Shown: piece after piece, positions 10,801-20,839 of the stretch
Layout of the letters: each line of letters begins with the position of its first letter
How positions within the stretch are numbered: the first letter of the stretch is position 1
DNA from: Hemicordylus capensis
Lineage: Eukaryota; Chordata; Lepidosauria; Squamata; Cordylidae
DNA: 64,000 bases
Assembly (NCBI RefSeq): GCF_027244095.1
Contig: NC_069658.1
Location: 262,888,687-262,952,686, forward strand
Reading direction: 5' to 3'
The notes under the pieces: generated by a model
The model's input: only the letters and a program-made list of their open reading frames with translations
Database searches by the model: none
Told to the model about the DNA's origin: nothing
Program-made: the position numbers and the translations under genes

Positions 10801-13800
10801 AACTAGTCTGGATGTGGTCCACTGGCATTAACTTCTGTTAGAATTATGTAATTGGATGTGCATATGTTGAGTTTATTGTTGCTATTTTTATTGCTTTAAT
10901 TTGAAAATGAAGATGTATGTCACCTTGAGGGTTCTTATGGTGGAAAGTTGGGATAAAAAGCTTTAGATACAATACCAAGCAAAGCCAGACTATGAATAAT
11001 AAGTGTCTATAAATACGTATGCGCAAAGGTGCCTTTCTCTCTCTAGTAAGAAATCACAACTCAGTGCCATACACATAGGATTTTCAGAAGGTCTTCCAGA
11101 TATGCTTAAGTCTCAACACATCTTTGATCAGAAATTATACAACAGATGCATATTCAGAGGTCACCTGCTAAGTTCATACCTTCACATTTTTGCAGCGTTT
11201 CGGCTACTGCAATATTTTTTCTAATCAAAGAATCAAGGCTTTGTTCCAGTTCAGAAGAAGTCTTCATTGATCCCTCAAATTTCCTCTTCTTGAACCTAAA
11301 ATGAGGGGAAACCAATCTGGTTGCACATCACTTGGACACTGATCACAGGGTTTTCAACTTTTACTGAAGCTATTCCTGGAAATTCCCCCCACCTCTTGCC
11401 TAATGTTTTTTAGCCTACTTTCTAGTAGGCTTATGAGATCTGGCATTTCGTGTGTGCGTCCATCCATGTGTCCCCCCATATCAACTTCACAATGTCTGGA
11501 TCAATATGACCCAAATTGTTCAGTTGTAGGGACACATAAGGACAGCTCAATGGCATTGTTTGTGATGATGTCATCCACCCCAATTCAAGATGGCGGATGC
11601 GTTAACATTTGAGGCACAAGTGGGCTAACTTGTGGACCAGTTAACCGATTTGAACCAAATTTGCTACAACTATAGGGACATAGGGATGCCCAATGGCATT
11701 GTTTCTGATGATGTCATCCATCCTGATTCAAGATGGCAGATGCATAAACATTTGAGGCGCAAGTGGGCTAACCTGTGGACCGTGTAACTGATTTGAACCA
11801 AATTTTGTATAGTTGTAGTGAGTGACACATAGGGATAGTACAATGGTCAGGTTTGTAATGATATCATCCACCCTGATCCAAGATGGCAGACCCATAAATG
11901 TTTGAGGCGCAAGGGGGCTAACTTGTGGGCCACCTAACCAGTTTGAACCAAATTTGCTACAGGTGTACACATAGGGATAGTTCAAGGGTTTAGTTTGTAA
12001 TTATGTCATCCACCCTGATTCAAGATGGCGGACACATGAACGCTTGAGATGCAAGTGAGAACCAATTTGGATCAAATTTGGTACAGATGTAGGAACACAT
12101 AGGGGTACCTCAAACACATAGTTTGTGATGATGTCATCCACCTCAATTCAAGATGGTGGATGCATGAACGTTTGGGGCACAAGTGAGCTGTGAACTGCTT
12201 AACCAATTTGGACCAAATTTAGTCCAGTTGTAGGGATAGTGAAAGGAAAGTAGGCAGATTAGTTCTTACTAGAACAACCTGTTATAATATCAAGCTATTA
12301 AAAGCTCCAAGATTGCTTTCAGTAGTTACCTGATGATTAATGCTCCAGGCCAGTCCTGGAGGATCGGCAATCCTAACTGATCAAGTGGAAAATACTCATG
12401 CAATTGGCCCTACCCATGTGGCCATCTGCAGATGCATGGAAAGGAGCCAATAGTCCCGCACAACCAGCTGAGAAGGGTATATGTTCCCTATTGTTATCCT
12501 CCTTTCACAACATCTTTACACCATTCAGCTTTATAATTCCCCATGTCTTGTTTCCCCACATAGTGCACCAGCAGATGAGGAAAGCAAATACCTTGTCAAA
12601 GTGCTTTTTACATCCTAGAAGAGAAAGGAGGAAAAGGCAGTTCAGCATCACATAATACATTCAGCCCTACACCTATAGACATTTGAAGCAACTCCTTCAT
12701 TAGTTATTATTAACAATTTGAAGCCAATGTGATCCATTTGTGAAATTAGATTCTGAGGGGCTACCCTTGTAGGATTTCTATAAGGATGAGCCAGATAGTG
12801 TGCAAAGCACTATATACATCACCAATATAAGTTGCCTAATAAAAATGTTTACAAATTGTGGTGATATTTTGTACAGGGGTGAGAAGAACCTTCAGGGTGG
12901 AGGGAAATTGTGGTGTTTTTTTTCCAGTGAGTGAAGATGCTTTGAAATAGGAGTTGCTGCTCTTCTGGTAAACAGGGTTTGTAAGCTTTTTAAAAATTTT
13001 TTTAAATCCTGCAACAATATCTAAGAAAAGGCAGCAGTGGGACAAAACAAAATACATGGACTTTAAAAAGGTCCCACCACCAAATCAAACGAAAGGTGCA
13101 TCTAGTCCAGCATCCTATTTCCAGCACTGGTCAGCCATATGCTTCTGGGAAGCCCACAAATAGGACGCAAATTTATGATAAATTAATTATGTGTTGTGTG
13201 AAGAAGTATGCTCTTGCCTTTCTAGGACCTCCTGCAAATCTGTTGCTCTGGGTGACCTCCTCTTCTAGTATTATGAGGGAACAAAATTTCCGTCTGTCCA
13301 TTTCCCCCCCACACCATGCTTAATTTTGTAAACCCTATCATGCAAATAGACCATGGGAATGAATGCCTCTGTCAAGCCACCTTTCTCCCTCTACAGGACA
13401 ACTCTTAGTCTCAAGCTTCACCTTTCACTCTTGGCTTTAAGGGGCTGCTCTCAAGTACTTTGAGTCTCATGACATAATTTTTGTCCAACACAAAGAAAAC
13501 AATATCAAAGTTCTAACTTGTAAAAACTCAGTTGGTGGCTGCTGGCATCTCTCTTCTGCCTCTGCAATGAGGCTGTCCAGGTGGGCTACATCCTCTGAAA
13601 ACTTGCTGGTGTGTTCTTCCTGCCTCTTCACAGTTGTCATTTGCAGTGATTTCCACTCAGCCAACAACAAATGCTTCTGTTGAGTAAGTAACTGCTGGAT
13701 ATGCTTAAAAGCAGATGTCGTTTTCTGAATCTCAAATATTATTGTTTCCTACAGCAGATTCAAATAAGGAAATATTAGGTTACTACCCTAAAGACAGAGG

Positions 13801-16800
13801 GGCCTCCATTTCTCCCTGCTAATCAATGTCCAGCAACCTACCACAGACTCCTTGCTCCTTGCTGCATCCATATCTCTAAATCCAAGAAGTGTTTCTTTTT
13901 GTTGCTTCATATGCTGCAGCTGATCCTGGATTTGTTTCTGAAGAGAAGAGAGTGTTTGGGTCTTCACTTTCCAATTCCTTAATGATGAAGGAATTAAGGA
14001 ACCAAATCCTCCTATGGGAGGAGAACTGGTCTTATGGTAGCAAGCATGCATTGTCCCCTTGCTAAGCAGGGTCTGCCCTGGTTTACATTTGAATGGGAGA
14101 TTATATGTGAGCACTGTAATATATTCCACTTGGGGGATGGGGTCACTCTGGGAAGAGCATCTGCATGCTTGCATGAAGAAGGTTCCAAGTTCCCTCCCTG
14201 GCATCTCCTGGTTGAGGGAGACTTCTGCCTGCAACCTTGGAGAAGCTGCTGCCGGTCTGCATAGGCAGTACTGAATTAGATGGACCAATGGTCTGACTCG
14301 GTATAAGGCAGGTATAAGGCAGACTCAGTATAAAGCAGCCCATCCCGGTCTGATTTTCAGTAGGAGTGTGCACCGAACTGCAGAGCTGCGGTTCGGCACT
14401 GGGGTGGGGGGTTCCACTAAGGGCGGGGGGGGCTTTACTTACCCCTCCCGCCCTTTCCAGCTTTGGCGCCGTAATTATCCCCAAAAATCCGGGCGGCAGG
14501 ATCCCTCGCCGCCCGCTTCTATCCACTATGAAGGCTCCTCCGCTCCTCCGTGTGTAAACAATCGGGCAGCAGGGTACTTCCCTGCCGCCCCCTTGAAGCC
14601 CCCTGCTGCTGCTGCTGAAGCCCCCTTTCACCCCCTTAAATCTTGCCCGGACCGGCCGCGCTCTCTAGAAGCGGGCGGGCGAGAGCGAGATGTCCTCCCA
14701 CCCACCCCCTTCCCTGCCGTCTGTGAAAGTGTTTCAGGAAGCCTTCTGCGCATGCGCGCGCAGGAGGCTTCCTTCCTGAAACACTTTCGCAGACAGCAGG
14801 GAAGGGGGCGGGCAGGAGGACATCTCGCTGTCACCCACCCGCTTATAGAGAGCGCAGCCGGTCCGGGCGAGATTTAAGGGGGCGAAAGGGGGCTTCAGCA
14901 GCAGCAGCAGCAGGGGGCTTCAAGGGGGCGGCAGGGAAGTACCCTGCTGCCCGATTGTTTACACACGGAGGAGCGGCGGAGCCTTCGTAGTGGATAGAAG
15001 CGGGCGGCGAGGGATCCTGCCGCCCGGATTTTGGGGGATAATTACGGCGCCAAAGCTGGAAAGGGCGGGAGGGGTAAGTAAAGCCCCCCCCCCGCCCTTA
15101 GTGGAACACCCCACCCTAACCCTCCCGAACCAAAACCACCACATGTCCGGACCGGTTCGGAGGCCAGTAGAATGGTCTCCGAACCGGTCCATGCACACTC
15201 CTAATTTTCAGGCCTGTTCAAGCCTACAAAGATCAGTGCAGTGGCCATTTTGGAGGTCACCACACATGCTCAAAAGTAACACTGACATGAACTTCAGATT
15301 CCAATTAACTGTTCCCCAAGTTCCTCCTGCCACTCAGTAAATACTCAAGTAACTCAGCTACTAGCAATAGCATATCTACATAACTTATTTAAACCTGTTT
15401 AATAGCTATTCCATAGGCGAATCTAGGGTGGGGCAGCCAGGGCACGTGCCCTAGGCACCACCTGGGGGGCGCCAGTGCCATGCTGCCCCCTACCCCCTCC
15501 CCAATTCACAAATTTTTTTTTTAAATTTAAAAACATTTTTTAACCTGTAGCCCCTTCAGAGAGCTTCCTAAAGGCCACGGGGGGGGGGGATGCATTTGCA
15601 AGGGTTCCCCCTCCCCCCACTGGCCACTTAGATCACCGCTGCAGCCCATCCCAGTCTGATTTTCAGGCCTGTTCAAGCCTACAAAGATCTGTGCAGTGGC
15701 CATTTTGGAGGTCGCCGCACATGCTCAAAAGGCCTCTGTGAGGCCTAGGACATTGCAGGGACCATTTCAGCATGTGCGGTGGCCATTTTGAAAATTAAAA
15801 AACTGAGAGGCAAGGAATAAAATGGAAATATTCACTTGCATGCTGTTTAATTCTCTATACAGAGCTCTATCTTTATCTGCATATTTGTCAAGCAATCTGT
15901 TTATAAGGTTTGTGGGATTTCAAACTTGGAAAGTGCCTGCCTTTAACTTGTGTGATGCTTTAAAAAACAACAACAACAACAACCTGCTGTAATAATTTAA
16001 ACCCAGAAATTTTGCATTTGCAATGTATTGCCATCCCTGTGTTTTGCCATGTTACCATACTGATAAATGGCTTGTCTTTTGAAACAAGTGGTTAACGTGT
16101 TGCAAATTATTCCCTTCAATTTAGCTGAGTTGTACTCGGGTTTTTATTGCCTGTTCATCCCAAGTAGATTTGCTCAAGTTTCCTTGCCTTCTAAACATTT
16201 AGAATGTCTTTTAAAAAATCAATGCAACTCCCTTTTTACTTTGAACACAATTGTTTTTAAAAGACACATTGAATAGTCATGCTGTGAAACTGGTGCCAGC
16301 GGGGGGGGGGAAGGGCAGGAGGGATAAGTGCACCCTCCTCTTAAAGGGAGACCCCCACCACCTTTGAACCGTCCCGCCGCACTTCTGTACACATCCCTAA
16401 CTATGACTTCTCTAGAATAATCTTCCCCCTCTTTTTTTTTTTTTTTTTTAAGAATCTCTACCATTAGGAAGGGTTCTGTGCAACTCAAAAGCTGACATAC
16501 TGCTTTGTGAGCACAGTTGACCCCAGTCAGTAAGACCTGGTCAGTAGATTTTGCTGACCTCAGTAAATTATATTCCAACGGAACGTACAGTAGCCACCCA
16601 TGTTTGATTTAATATAGTAGTTGTCATTCTTACCATTGATCCTTAACTTTTATGTAATCACTAATGCCATGGGATGCATAGTGCAGAACCTTAAATTCCC
16701 AATATCCTTGCCTGTTTTTTATAGGCTATATTAGATGTCAAAAACAGCAGCAGTGGGTTAGATGAAGGACTGACAAACGAGGACATTTTCATGTGAGGCT

Positions 16801-18009
16801 TAAAGTCTGTCATTTGCATCAGAAACCTACATTGGCCAGAATGTTCATGCATGTAACACTTGCCTCTTCTTTTCTCTCTTTTCTGTATGAACAATTGCCA
16901 GACACTACATAAATAATGCAGACAGTGCAAGAGGCTCAAAGGTAACTAATGCATCACATGTGGTGGGAGGGGGGTGGGACTCAGTAATGCCACATTTCCA
17001 TGTCATTGGTTAAAGTGTCTGTGATGGCATGCAATATTTATAAATATAAATACTATGGGCAAGGTGTCAGCCACTGAATGCTGGCAATGTTGAGAAATTT
17101 TTAAGAGCAAAGTAAATGGTAATTTAATGTTGTATTTGACAAAACCTTCAGACACTGCATAGAGGTAGAAAGAGCTATTAGTGAAAGTCCCTAGCATTAT
17201 TCAAATTATAGACTATGATCCAAAGGAATAATATGCATATATAGAAGATAACACATTCAGGCCTTCACTTAAGTTTCTGCTACAGTACTTCCTATTATTG
17301 AAGAGACAAGCCATTGTTCAGTTTTAAGCAAGGCTTCTCTCTTTGGCAGTGTGTACTGCAGCAGCAAAACCAACAGAGTTTTAGCTGACCTGTGGTTCTC
17401 TTCCATATACAAATAACTTTTCTGCAGATCACAACTCAGTTGTGATCTACATTCAATCACATACAATATAAACTCAGTTGTGATCTACATACAAGTCACA
17501 GAAAAGGACAAATTAATGCAAGGAATAATTTATATATGTGGCTTCTGTGATAAAATGACAACAAGCTTCATGGCATTGAGGAGCATTTTCCTTCCTACCT
17601 TGTAATCCTGAGCGGCCTCCTCCATGGGAAGTACCATATGATCTTGGTGTTCTTTAGATTTGTCACACACCACACAGATGGGCGTTTGGTCATCTTTACA
17701 AAAGAGTTTCAGGGGCTCTTGGTGCCTCTTGCACATTCTCTCTCCTCTTTCTTTTACATTCAGCATTGGTACTATTTCACCAATGTTCTTCAGCTCCCTG
17801 TTTGGCTTAAGGATTTTCTTCCTGCTAGTTTCTCTGCATCGAGGACAAGGGAAGGCCTTTTTCTTCATTAGGTCCCAGTATTTGGTGATGCAAGCATGGC
17901 AGAAGTTATGCCCACAGTGTATTGACACTGGATCACTGAAATACTCCAGGCAGATGGAGCAAGAAAGTTCTCCTTGAAGTTTTACAGCTGCCTCGTCTGA
18001 GAACATCAT
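4777..18009 (-). CDS. TRIM-family gene with atypical C-terminal part (TRIM-A), runs off or ends near left edge
   Basis: Exons on the minus strand, in transcript order, are 18009-17599 (411 nt), 13937-13842 (96), 13748-13518 (231), 12614-12592 (23), 11295-11180 (116), 9434-9363 (72), 5815-5612 (204) and possibly 4835-4777 (59). Phases agree throughout and there is no stop. The encoded RING (C17 to C58), B-box 2 (C93 to H124) and coiled coil match TRIM-B in layout. After the linker TRIM-A has two DTL-starting exons instead of one, then a basic and Ser/Thr-rich stretch, with no recognisable PRY-SPRY. The rest may lie left of the window, or the protein may be SPRY-less. The start is one of two tandem ATGs (18009, 18006). 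The role inferred from the RING is E3 ubiquitin ligase. Confidence 0.8.
4945..5040 (-). mobile_element. L2 LINE 3' terminus fragment
   Basis: The (TTTA)n tail is followed by TATACTGCCCTGCCAAAATG and GGGCGGTTTACAATT, the inverted 3' end of the L2 family seen complete at 57.5 kb. Only about 95 bp remain. Confidence 0.7.
5064..5194. mobile_element. short hAT-type palindromic MITE (GGTTCCCAAA family)
   Basis: The 131-bp element has nearly complete inverted arms (CAGTGGTTCCCAAAC at the left, inverted at the right). Flanks are CTCTAATA and CTCTAATC, an 8-bp duplication with one mismatch. Related copies are at 23212, 30651, 47842 and 48565. Confidence 0.82.
5612..5815 (-). CDS. TRIM-A exon 7: second, extended DTL exon, 204 nt
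   Basis: The CTCTTTAG acceptor and GTAAGTCT donor bound 204 nt in phase 1 to 1, open throughout. It starts DTLPFEVRKEESSSP, then runs basic and Ser/Thr-rich, and ends FSMGDG. The first residues copy the DTLP exon motif; I recognise no domain in the remainder. A faint resemblance of VITDPHTNKFTL to the PRY LDPxTA motif is too weak to use. Confidence 0.65.
6018..6214. mobile_element. divergent hAT-type MITE copy
   Basis: Repeated GAACCAGTTC / GAACTGGTCC arms and a right end CTGCACATCTA match the TAGGGATGTGCA family. The left end is degraded and no clean target duplication is visible. Confidence 0.5.
6270..6490 (+). repeat. old LINE-type 3' repeat (CACTGGAGGGATGCTGTGC family), interrupted
   Basis: Fragments match the repeat better preserved at 44318 and 52735: AAGAAACACAAGG, then ACCACTTTAAAAGGTTCCTCTT. 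The centre is replaced by other sequence. Confidence 0.45.
6868..7647 (+). mobile_element. non-autonomous Tc1-type element, copy 2 (780 bp)
   Basis: This has the same structure as the copy at 1538, with TA duplications at 6866-6867 and 7648-7649. It differs from copy 1 by only scattered bases and about 3 bp of indels. It carries the same transposase remnant (7143-7369) with the same internal breaks, so both derive from one already-defective master. It sits in the TRIM-A intron between exons 7 and 6. Confidence 0.92.
7928..8006. mobile_element. miniature copy of hAT-type TAGGGATGTGCA family
   Basis: The left end TAGAGATGTGCACAGAAC is followed by a short hairpin (GCACTCC / GGAGTGC) and CAGAACCGGTCC. 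It appears to be a very short deletion derivative. Confidence 0.5.
8210..8965 (+). mobile_element. 5S-derived SINE split by a later insertion
   Basis: The head resembles the 5S rRNA internal promoter (GCTAAGCAAGGTCTACCCTG, then GAATGGGAGACTACC). The body ends in the shared tail CTAGATAGATCAGTGG. The tail is interrupted at about 8503 and resumes at 8927 (GGTCTGAATCAGTCTAAG, then GCAGCTTCCTATGTTCC). The part 8503-8926 is a separate insertion. Confidence 0.85.
8503..8926. mobile_element. inverted-repeat element inserted in a SINE, flanked by 13-bp direct repeats
   Basis: GGTCTGAATCAGT occurs on both sides (8490-8502 and 8927-8939). About 75 bp near each end are inverted copies (AGAGATCCCCCACCAAATTG on the left, inverted near 8890-8915). 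There is no coding sequence. The long direct repeat is unlike a TA or 8-bp transposon signature. Confidence 0.65.
9363..9434 (-). CDS. TRIM-A exon 6: first DTL exon, 72 nt
   Basis: The CTCTCTAG acceptor and GTAAGTTT donor bound 72 nt in phase 1 to 1, encoding DTLSEIDRGQWESLVDSG and a short tail. It begins like the 33-nt TRIM-B exon 6 but is longer. Confidence 0.75.
9440..11175. other. TRIM-A intron, mostly unassigned
   Basis: The stretch between exons 6 and 5 holds an AT-rich patch at about 9830-9860. I recognise no gene. The segments ATTAGTCACGAC and GTCATGACTAAC near 10710-10805 form a short inverted pair that may be a decayed MITE. Confidence 0.35.
11180..11295 (-). CDS. TRIM-A exon 5: linker, 116 nt
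   Basis: The TTTTAG acceptor and GTATGAAC donor bound 116 nt, the same length as TRIM-B exon 5. The exon is open in the required phase (FKKRKFEGSM, then SSELEQSLDSLIRKN, ending KCEG). Confidence 0.85.
11405..12284 (+). mobile_element. Helentron/HINE-like element with five ~145-bp internal tandem units
   Basis: The ends are shared with the copy at 24920: a 5' hairpin GCCTACTTTCTAGTAGGC and a 3' hairpin GTTCTTACTAGAAC followed by AAC(C/T)TGTT. TTCTAGTA near the 5' end is inverted near the 3' end. Inside, five units each contain TGATGATGTCATCCACC-like and TTCAAGATGGCGGA-like stretches at about 11583, 11727, 11876, 12018 and 12146. It has no coding capacity. Confidence 0.65.
12592..12614 (-). 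CDS. TRIM-A exon 4: 23-nt micro-exon
   Basis: The 23-nt exon (DVKSTLT plus two bases) lies between TCTCTTCTAG and GTATTTGC. Its size, phase and sense match TRIM-B exon 4 (DIRGTLC). It is too short to find as an open frame; it was located by splice sites and paralogy. Confidence 0.8.
13096..13300 (+). repeat. sauropsid interspersed repeat (CAGCCCTGCTGGATCAGGCC family), partial
   Basis: The stretch contains CATCTAGTCCAGCATCCTAT and later TGTTGTGTGAAGAAGTA, landmarks of the repeat seen more fully at 47930. The start is missing. Confidence 0.6.
13518..13748 (-). CDS. TRIM-A exon 3: coiled coil, 231 nt
   Basis: The exon holds 77 codons after a TAG acceptor, including FKHIQQLLTQQKHLLLAEW and ending PPTEFLQ. 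Length and phase equal TRIM-B exon 3. The donor CAA/GTTAGA is weaker than the CAG/GTAAGT of TRIM-B. Confidence 0.87.
13842..13937 (-). CDS. TRIM-A exon 2: coiled-coil start, 96 nt
   Basis: The CTCTTCAG acceptor and GTAGGTTG donor bound 32 codons in phase 0 (KQIQDQLQHMKQQKETLL at the start). Length and position match TRIM-B exon 2. Confidence 0.88.
14018..14312 (+). mobile_element. 5S-derived SINE
   Basis: The 5S-like promoter GCTAAGCAGGGTCTGCCCTG and GAATGGGAGATTA lead into the shared tail GACCAATGGTCTGACTCGG. It is nearly complete and lies upstream of TRIM-A exon 2. Confidence 0.85.
14361..15203. mobile_element. hAT-type long-palindrome MITE, 843 bp, perfect 8-bp TSD
   Basis: The two ends (TAGGAGTGTGCA and its inverse) are flanked by ATTTTCAG at 14353-14360 and 15204-15211. 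The arms are inverted copies over roughly 400 bp each, GC- and CpG-rich, meeting near 14760. The unfilled sequence of the same locus type exists at 15645. Long open frames inside on both strands are not genes. Confidence 0.92.
15400..15735. repeat. decayed repeat and sister copy of the 14337-15265 host sequence
   Basis: At 15645-15735 the sequence repeats the host sequence that flanks the 14361 element (CAGCCCATCCCAGTCTGATT, then CAGGCCTGTTCAAGCCTAC), without the insertion. The part at 15412-15500 (GGGCACGTGCCCTAGGCACC) looks like a fragment of another hAT-type repeat. Confidence 0.6.
16287..16399. mobile_element. hAT-type MITE, right half only
   Basis: The piece runs from a G-rich block through CACCCTCCTCTTAAAGG to ACACATCCCTA, the right arm of the TAGGGATGTGCA family. 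The left arm is absent. Confidence 0.65.
16400..17598. other. TRIM-A intron 1 end, nothing recognised
   Basis: The stretch has a poly-T tract at about 16431-16450 and ordinary AT-rich sequence. A short direct repeat CTCAGTTGTGATCTACAT occurs at 17436 and 17473. No exon or clear element is seen. Confidence 0.35.
17599..18009 (-). CDS. TRIM-A exon 1: RING and B-box 2
   Basis: The exon starts MMFSDEAAVKLQGELSC. RING cysteines follow CSIC, CGHNFC, CPRC. The B-box is CKRHQEPLKLFC, then CVVC and HQDH. It ends EEAAQDYK before a GTAGGAAG donor. The plus-strand readings over this stretch are shadows. Confidence 0.93.
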
Positions 18010-18799
18010 GAATCTCTCCAGGAAACCGAGCAGGATCTATATCATTCTGACCTGTGATCAGATCAGATAGAATGTTGCAGGCCTTGGAATGGGCGTTACC
18101 TTCTTGCCATCATCATGCCTTTTGTAATCCCCTGCCCACACCCACTGGTGGCAGTTAAGATTCACAACAGCGGAAACAAAGTTTTGAATTCTTTACTATT
18201 TTCAGCTTTGAATGGAAGCTTAGTGCATCTTACACAAAGATACAGGTCTGCACAGGCAAGGGAATTACTAAAATCACTGCATCCTGCCATCGTCTGGTTT
18301 GTTTCAACAAATTATTTATTTTCTCAACTGCTGCCCCTAGGGAATAGCGTCAGATCTGCCACGGAAGCAGGAGGAAGGACTTTTGGATGTTTGCTAAGGC
18401 AACAGAATAAAAGGAAATTAACAATGATATCTGTTACTGAGGAGTGGTGATTCATACTTCATAAGCAGGACCATATGACTGGCCCAACCCAATAGAAAGC
18501 ATGAGTGATTAAGTAAGGCAGCAGAATTCAATGGGCTCAAGTGATTTTGCTGCACTGGGTGAAAGTTAATTCCCAACCAGAACCACCACATGGCATTTTG
18601 TTGGAAGGTGAAGAACAATTATGTTCTCCCCTCAAGGGGTTTTCCCTGTTAACAGATATTTCCCCTTGTTCCATAGAAATGAACATGGTGCTGGGAAGGG
18701 CAGCAATCAAGAAAAGGTGGTGGGGACATGCACATTCCCCATCCCAGACAACAAGATATGTGGCAGAGGAGGAGTTGTGCTGTTCCTTTTGGGTTTCCC

Positions 18800-19790
18800 G
18801 ATAGCCCAGTGTTTGGGCCACTGGGATCTATTCACTTCCCATCTCAGTCACCATGTCCCTCAGTTCTTCTCCAGATTCCAGTCGCCCCAGACAGAAGTGG
18901 TCAACACCCTCATAGTTCCCTGGCCAAAAGGTCTGTTATATGCCTTTCCACCCACAGCCATCATAACCAAAGTCATCCGAAAGATGGTAGTGGAAAGGGC
19001 AAGGTTGATTCTGGTGGCCCCACATTGGCCAAGAAGACCATGGTTCTCGGAGCTAGTTCACTACGCTGGCCAACCTGCATGGCGTCTTTCTCTGCGGAGA
19101 GACCTATTATGTCAGGGCCCGCTGCAGTATCCAGATCCAGAGTGGTTCCAGCTCTGCGCGTGGATGTTGAGCGCGGAATCCTAATCATCAAGGGCTATGC
19201 AAAATCAGTTCATGACACCATCATTGCCCCCTCCGTATTCTCAACTCAGCAGTTCTATCAGACCATGACTTGGTCGGCCTTCTCCTGATGGTCGGCCCAC
19301 AAACATCTGGACCTGCTGTCTGCGAGAGTGCCAGAGGTTCTGGCTTTTCTGCAAGCAGGAAGGGAGCTTCATCTTAGGGCCAATACCCTAAGAAGACAGG
19401 TCTCTACATTGGCTTCGGTGCTAAAGATTTCAGGTCTGGGATCTGCATCACTACATCCACACATTGCTTGTTTTTTGAAGGGGGCATCCAATCTGGCCCC
19501 TCCACCAGACCAGCGATTTCTGTCATGGAGTTTGAACAGGGTGCTCAATGCCTTGACCTAGGCCCCGTTCGAACTGCTGGCATCTATTACTTTGAAACTG
19601 CTCTCATTCAAAACCCTGTTTTTAGTTGCAATCACGTCAGCGTGAAAGATTTCCGAGCTTGGGGCCCTATCCGGAACCGGGTCAAGGTGCCCTCCGGTGG
19701 TAGGAAACTAGCCTGGCAAAAAAGAATTCCAGTCCTGTCTCGAGCATGCAAACTGTACAACCCAGCAATGCAACTCCTGTACGATCCAGG
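18800..19790 (+). mobile_element. DIRS-type (tyrosine-recombinase) retrotransposon fossil, partial
   Basis: This is a partial fossil of a DIRS-like element. It carries the end of the reverse-transcriptase/RNase H region (short landmarks LLYAFPP and APHWPRRPW) and part of the recombinase region. It is broken in several places and its ends are not visible. It lies between the two TRIM genes and looks old. Confidence 0.7.
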
Positions 19791-20140
19791 AGTAGTTTGC
19801 CCATGAGGAAACATGATGAGCAGTTTGCCCAGGGGAAAAAGCTGCCAGTTGGCCCATGAGGCGAACTGAGGCCATCACCTCCTCAGGCACACCTTTGAGG
19901 AGTATTTTTGGGGTCAGCAGAATGTGCCCCTGCTGCCCCAGTTGGCCTCGCACCCCCTACCTCATGGGCCCCAGCTATCACCACCCGCATAGCCCCGGCA
20001 AAACACTCTCTGGGTGTCGCCGTGTGCCCCTGGGCTCTCCATGGTGCCTCAGCAGCAACAGCATTCTCCTCCCTTTCTTCCCCTGGCTCCCTTTCCCTAC
20101 AAGAATGGGAAGGAGAGCCAGTAGAAGTGAGAGTGGAGTA

Positions 20141-20562
20141 AAGGGGTGTGCATGAACCTGTTCAGAGGCCCTTTTACGAGATTCCCAACAGGTTCAAATG
20201 ACCGGTGGTTCGACCAGTTCGAAGGCGGGGGGGGGGATGCCTTTAAGGGCGGTGGAGGGTGCTCTTATTTCTCCCACCGCATTTCCCCCATCGGCGGGGT
20301 GGCAGCATACCTCCGTGCCGCCCCATTGCCTCGTCAGACCAGAAGTATCCAACGTGAGCACAGACATCGTGTGTCGGGTACTTCCAGTCCGACAAGGCAA
20401 TGGGGTGGCAAGGAGGTGCACTGTCACCCTGCCGGACCCTTTTAAAGTGCAGCACCAGCGAGGGAAACACGGTGGGAGGGGTAAGAGCACCCTCCCCTGC
20501 CCTTAAAGATATCCCCCTCATCTTTGAGCTGCCCGCCCCTGCCGGTTCCGTGCACATCCCTA
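20141..20562. mobile_element. hAT-type foldback MITE, 422 bp
   Basis: It has the ends of the TAGGGATGTGCA family and is flanked by GTGGAGTA (20133-20140) and GTGGAGAA (20563-20570), 7 of 8 matching. The arms are GC-rich and inverted. Confidence 0.85.
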
Positions 20563-20839
20563 GTGGAGAATGCTGCTGTCGCTGCTAGTGTCTTAAAAAT
20601 GAGAGCCCACACAGCCACTCCAGTCTTGCTGAGTGCAATCTTGTTTTTAAGCCGCTGTTGACGGTGAGGCAGCATGGAGTGCCCAGGGGCATGTTGTGAT
20701 GCACACTGAGCATGTCACCTGGGCTTCAGAGGTAGGGGTGGGGATAGTGAGTGATGGAGCCAGCATGGGAGGAGGGAGCAGCAATATTTGTGTCTGCCTC
20801 AGGTGCAAACAAGCTTCAGGCTGGCACTGCATCTAACAC

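Noticed and set aside
11405-12284. CRISPR-like or satellite array
   Set aside because: The tandem units are long, degenerate and enclosed in a dispersed element with hairpin ends, so neither applies.
17660-17977. Plus-strand frames over 17638-17977 and minus frame 22596-22937
   Set aside because: Antisense shadows of the RING/B-box exons of TRIM-A and TRIM-B.
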